A stretch of DNA of 64,000 nucleotides from Virgibacillus oceani (GTDB lineage Bacteria; Bacillota; Bacilli; Bacillales; Amphibacillaceae): positions 33,321 to 97,320 of the forward strand of contig NZ_BMFR01000014.1 in assembly GCF_014638995.1 (NCBI RefSeq). Direction: 5' to 3'. Under the pieces are notes generated by a model that saw only the letters and a list, made by a program, of their open reading frames with translations, was not told where the DNA came from and did no database searches. Positions 61,928 through 64,000 of this stretch are shown in pieces (position 1 is the first letter of the stretch; every line of letters begins with the position of its first letter). The translations under genes and the position numbers were made by a program.

Positions 61928-62059
61928 ACAGTAATAATAGTAATAAGGCTTGTGATTATGTGGATAACCTTATTTTTATAAGTATTTAAAAGTATTCACA
62001 GGTGTGGATAGATTGTTGATAAGTTTGAAACTTTCTTCACACTATTCACATGTGGACAA
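61928..62059. other. dnaA-dnaN part of oriC: DnaA boxes and candidate unwinding element
   Basis: One exact DnaA box (TGTGGATAA at 61959-61967) and near matches at 62003 (TGTGGATAG), 62014 (TGTTGATAA) and 62051 (TGTGGACAA). In the dnaA-to-dnaN direction the exact box is followed by TTATTACTATTATTACTG (about 61929-61946) and then AT-only sequence. This resembles the DnaA-trio and unwinding arrangement described for B. subtilis incC. Confidence 0.75.
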
Positions 62060-62060
62060 G

Positions 62061-63413
62061 TTAAAATGATTTTAATTGCTCTTTAATTTCTTCAATGTCT
62101 TTGTTTAATAGATTATCATTTTCCATTAATTTTGATATTTTTTCATGGGCATGAATAACAGTTGTATGATCACGTCCACCAAATTCCTCTCCAATTTTCG
62201 GCAAGGAGAAGTCAGTTAGTTCACGAGATAGATACATTGCGATTTGTCTAGGAAAAGCGATCGATTTTGTACGTTTTTTTGCGATAAAGTCTTCCAGCTT
62301 GATACTGTATTTTTCTCCGACTACTTCTTGAATCTTTTGAATCGTAATTACCCGAGGCTTGCTGCTGGGAATAATATCCTTTAATGCATCGGCTGCAAGA
62401 GATGCGTCAATATCCTGGTTAACCAATGATGAATACGCGACAACACGAATTAGCGCACCTTCAAGTTCGCGAATATTGGTATCAATCTGGTTAGCGATAT
62501 AAAGCATTACTTCATTGGGGATATCAAGTCCTTCCGCTTTTGCCTTTTTACCTAGGATAGCAATTCTAGTTTCCAAATCCGGCGGTGTAATATCTGTAAT
62601 TAATCCCCATTCAAATCTTGAACGCAATCGGTCTTCAAGAGTTGGAATTTCCTTTGGCGGCCGGTCACTGGAAATAATGATTTGTTTATTTTCTTCGTGC
62701 AGCGCGTTAAATGTATGGAAAAATTCTTCCTGGGTTGATTCTTTTCCAGCTATGAATTGAATATCATCTATTAAAAGGATGTCGACACTACGATATTTGT
62801 TGCGGAAATTTATCGTTTTGTTGTCCATAATGGCATTAATAAATTCATTGGTAAATTTTTCTGATGAAATATAGACAACTTTTGCATCAGGATTGTGATC
62901 GCGAACATAATGGCCTATAGCATGCATCAAATGTGTTTTTCCAAGTCCAACTCCTCCATATATAAAAAGAGGGTTATATGCTTTAGCCGGGGCTTCAGCT
63001 ACTGCCAGCGAAGCAGCATGCGCAAAACGATTTCCTGATCCAATAACAAAGGTATCAAATGTATAATTTGGATTTAACATCGATTTTGGAACATCGGCTC
63101 CATGGTTATTGTTTACATGTGGTTTATTCTTTGGAGCTGGTTTTAAATCATCGACCTCCGTATTTGATTCAGGGATGACAAATTTGATTGTTAGTCTGGC
63201 TCCGGTCAGTTCGAACAAAATATCGGAAATTAATTCTGTATATCGGCCTTCCAGCCAATCTCTTGCGAACTCATTTGGTGCTGCGATGGTTAACAAGTCC
63301 TGATCCAATTTTTCCGCTTTCGTGTTTTTCAGCCATGTATCAAAGCTTGGCTTGCTGATTTTTTCTTCAATTTTTTCTAATGTAGCTACCCATAGTTCTT
63401 CAATATTTTCCAA
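62061..63413 (-). CDS. dnaA: DnaA, chromosomal replication initiator
   Basis: AAA+ initiator that binds DnaA boxes and melts oriC. From the TTG at 63413 it reads [36 protein letters not shown], aligning with B. subtilis DnaA; an ATG seven codons earlier (63434) is possible, and AAAGGAG lies between them, 11 bases before the TTG. Domain III has [17 protein letters not shown] and [16 protein letters not shown]; domain IV has the DnaA signature [16 protein letters not shown]. About 450 residues. The unusual start may lower its translation. Confidence 0.97.
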   Translation of the reverse strand: MENIEELWVATLEKIEEKISKPSFDTWLKNTKAEKLDQDLLTIAAPNEFARDWLEGRYTELISDILFELTGARLTIKFVIPESNTEVDDLKPAPKNKPHVNNNHGADVPKSMLNPNYTFDTFVIGSGNRFAHAASLAVAEAPAKAYNPLFIYGGVGLGKTHLMHAIGHYVRDHNPDAKVVYISSEKFTNEFINAIMDNKTINFRNKYRSVDILLIDDIQFIAGKESTQEEFFHTFNALHEENKQIIISSDRPPKEIPTLEDRLRSRFEWGLITDITPPDLETRIAILGKKAKAEGLDIPNEVMLYIANQIDTNIRELEGALIRVVAYSSLVNQDIDASLAADALKDIIPSSKPRVITIQKIQEVVGEKYSIKLEDFIAKKRTKSIAFPRQIAMYLSRELTDFSLPKIGEEFGGRDHTTVIHAHEKISKLMENDNLLNKDIEEIKEQLKSF

Positions 63414-63434
63414 GAATCGGTTCACTCCTTTCAT

Positions 63435-64000
63435 GTAAATGTATTGAAAGAAAAAGCCTCTCTCAATCTCTCAATATAGTGAAATAATGAAAGATGGAAA
63501 GGCCTGTTGTACGAATCAACTAGCTTGCCTAAAAAAATATTTTATTGTGGATAGTGAGACATAGGCATACGAATCGTTATAAGTAGTTATGTACGTTATC
63601 CACATTTATGTTGATAAGTAAGTTAACAGTGGTGTGAACAAATGTCCACAGGTTATCCACACATTGTGGAAAAGTGGAAATCATTTTTCGGATGTACACA
63701 TGTTAAAACACAAATATAATACCAAAAAAAAGCGTTAGGTGCAATGGCTTTTTGACACTTATCCACAAATTCAATCGGTTGTAGACAATTTTTATCCACA
63801 CCACTATATTTTGTGATTAAGTTGTCGATATGTGTTGTGGATAGAAAAATTTTGTCGAAAATCGTTAAACAGGAGTGTGTGGATAATTATTTTTAAGGGG
63901 CATTTGACAGATTGCCTTATTGTTAAGTATAACCTGAGTTTTACAGTAAAATCACACAATAACACCCCTCCATCTCTTGGTACATATAAGGGGAAGGGGT
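63435..64000. other. oriC upstream of dnaA with DnaA-box cluster
   Basis: Exact TTATCCACA boxes at 63596-63604, 63653-63661, 63769-63777 and 63792-63800, an exact inverted box at 63878-63886, and one-mismatch boxes at 63546 and 63836 (TGTGGATAG). AT-rich throughout. This is the incA/incB-type half of the origin. The dnaA promoter must lie here but was not fixed. rpmH, expected further right, is outside the window. Confidence 0.9.

Overview
The window is the replication-origin-proximal region of a low-GC, endospore-forming Bacillaceae chromosome. It is read against the usual B. subtilis direction: dnaA is near the right edge on the minus strand and glmU runs off the left edge. The evidence is almost gene-for-gene synteny with the B. 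subtilis oriC-to-gcaD interval, plus spore genes (bofA, csfB, yabG, sspF, spoVG, a YaaH/SleL cortex hydrolase). Protein sequences look more like the halotolerant Virgibacillus/Oceanobacillus/Ornithinibacillus group than Bacillus itself. That genus-level statement is an inference.

Layout from right to left, which is the direction of replication. (1) 64000-54163: oriC with exact DnaA boxes on both sides of dnaA, then dnaA, dnaN, rlbA, recF, remB, gyrB and gyrA. (2) 54064-42557: an HD-GYP-like gene, an EcsC-family gene, yaaC, guaB, dacA, pdxS-pdxT, serS behind a T-box, and glnK-amtB. No rRNA operon lies between gyrA and guaB, where B. subtilis has rrnO. (3) 42530-34000: an orphan SAM riboswitch in front of a broken metN, tRNA-Ser, proC behind a T-box, two small genes, dgk-dck, tRNA-Arg, then an accessory operon of an ATP-grasp ligase, a MurE-type ligase, an Asp/Glu racemase and a small unknown protein. 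(4) 33700-29200: acsA with a cre site, hmp with its repressor gene nsrR and a palindromic operator, and a PfpI/DJ-1 protein. (5) 29100-18059: yaaH, an isochorismatase-like gene, tadA, SRP RNA, dnaX-ebfC-recR-yaaL-bofA, a short accessory patch (a frameshifted gene and a lipoprotein) where B. subtilis carries rrnA, then csfB, a PLP decarboxylase and tmk. (6) 18059-1: darA, yaaR, holB, ricT, yabA, yabB, yazA, rsmI, abrB, metS, tatD, yabE, rnmV, rsmA, yabG, veg, an SCP2-like gene, sspF, a broken foreign ORF, ispE, purR, spoVG and glmU. yabJ, xpaC and yaaN are absent from their usual places.

Most genes are housekeeping: replication initiation and repair (dnaA, dnaN, recF, gyrBA, dnaX, holB, recR, yabA), translation (serS, metS, tadA, tRNAs, rsmA, rsmI, rnmV), cofactor and nucleotide supply (pdxST, guaB, tmk, dgk, dck, ispE, purR) and sporulation or cell envelope (dacA, yabG, bofA, csfB, sspF, spoVG).

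The points most worth a second look are: a family of structured palindromic repeats (five copies) whose stems change by compensatory substitutions, one copy lying inside the serS T-box leader; the ligase/MurE/racemase operon, which resembles a D-aspartate cross-bridge pathway for peptidoglycan; an orphan SAM riboswitch left behind by a metN deletion; and a 20-21 bp phased repeat array between rsmA and yabG.
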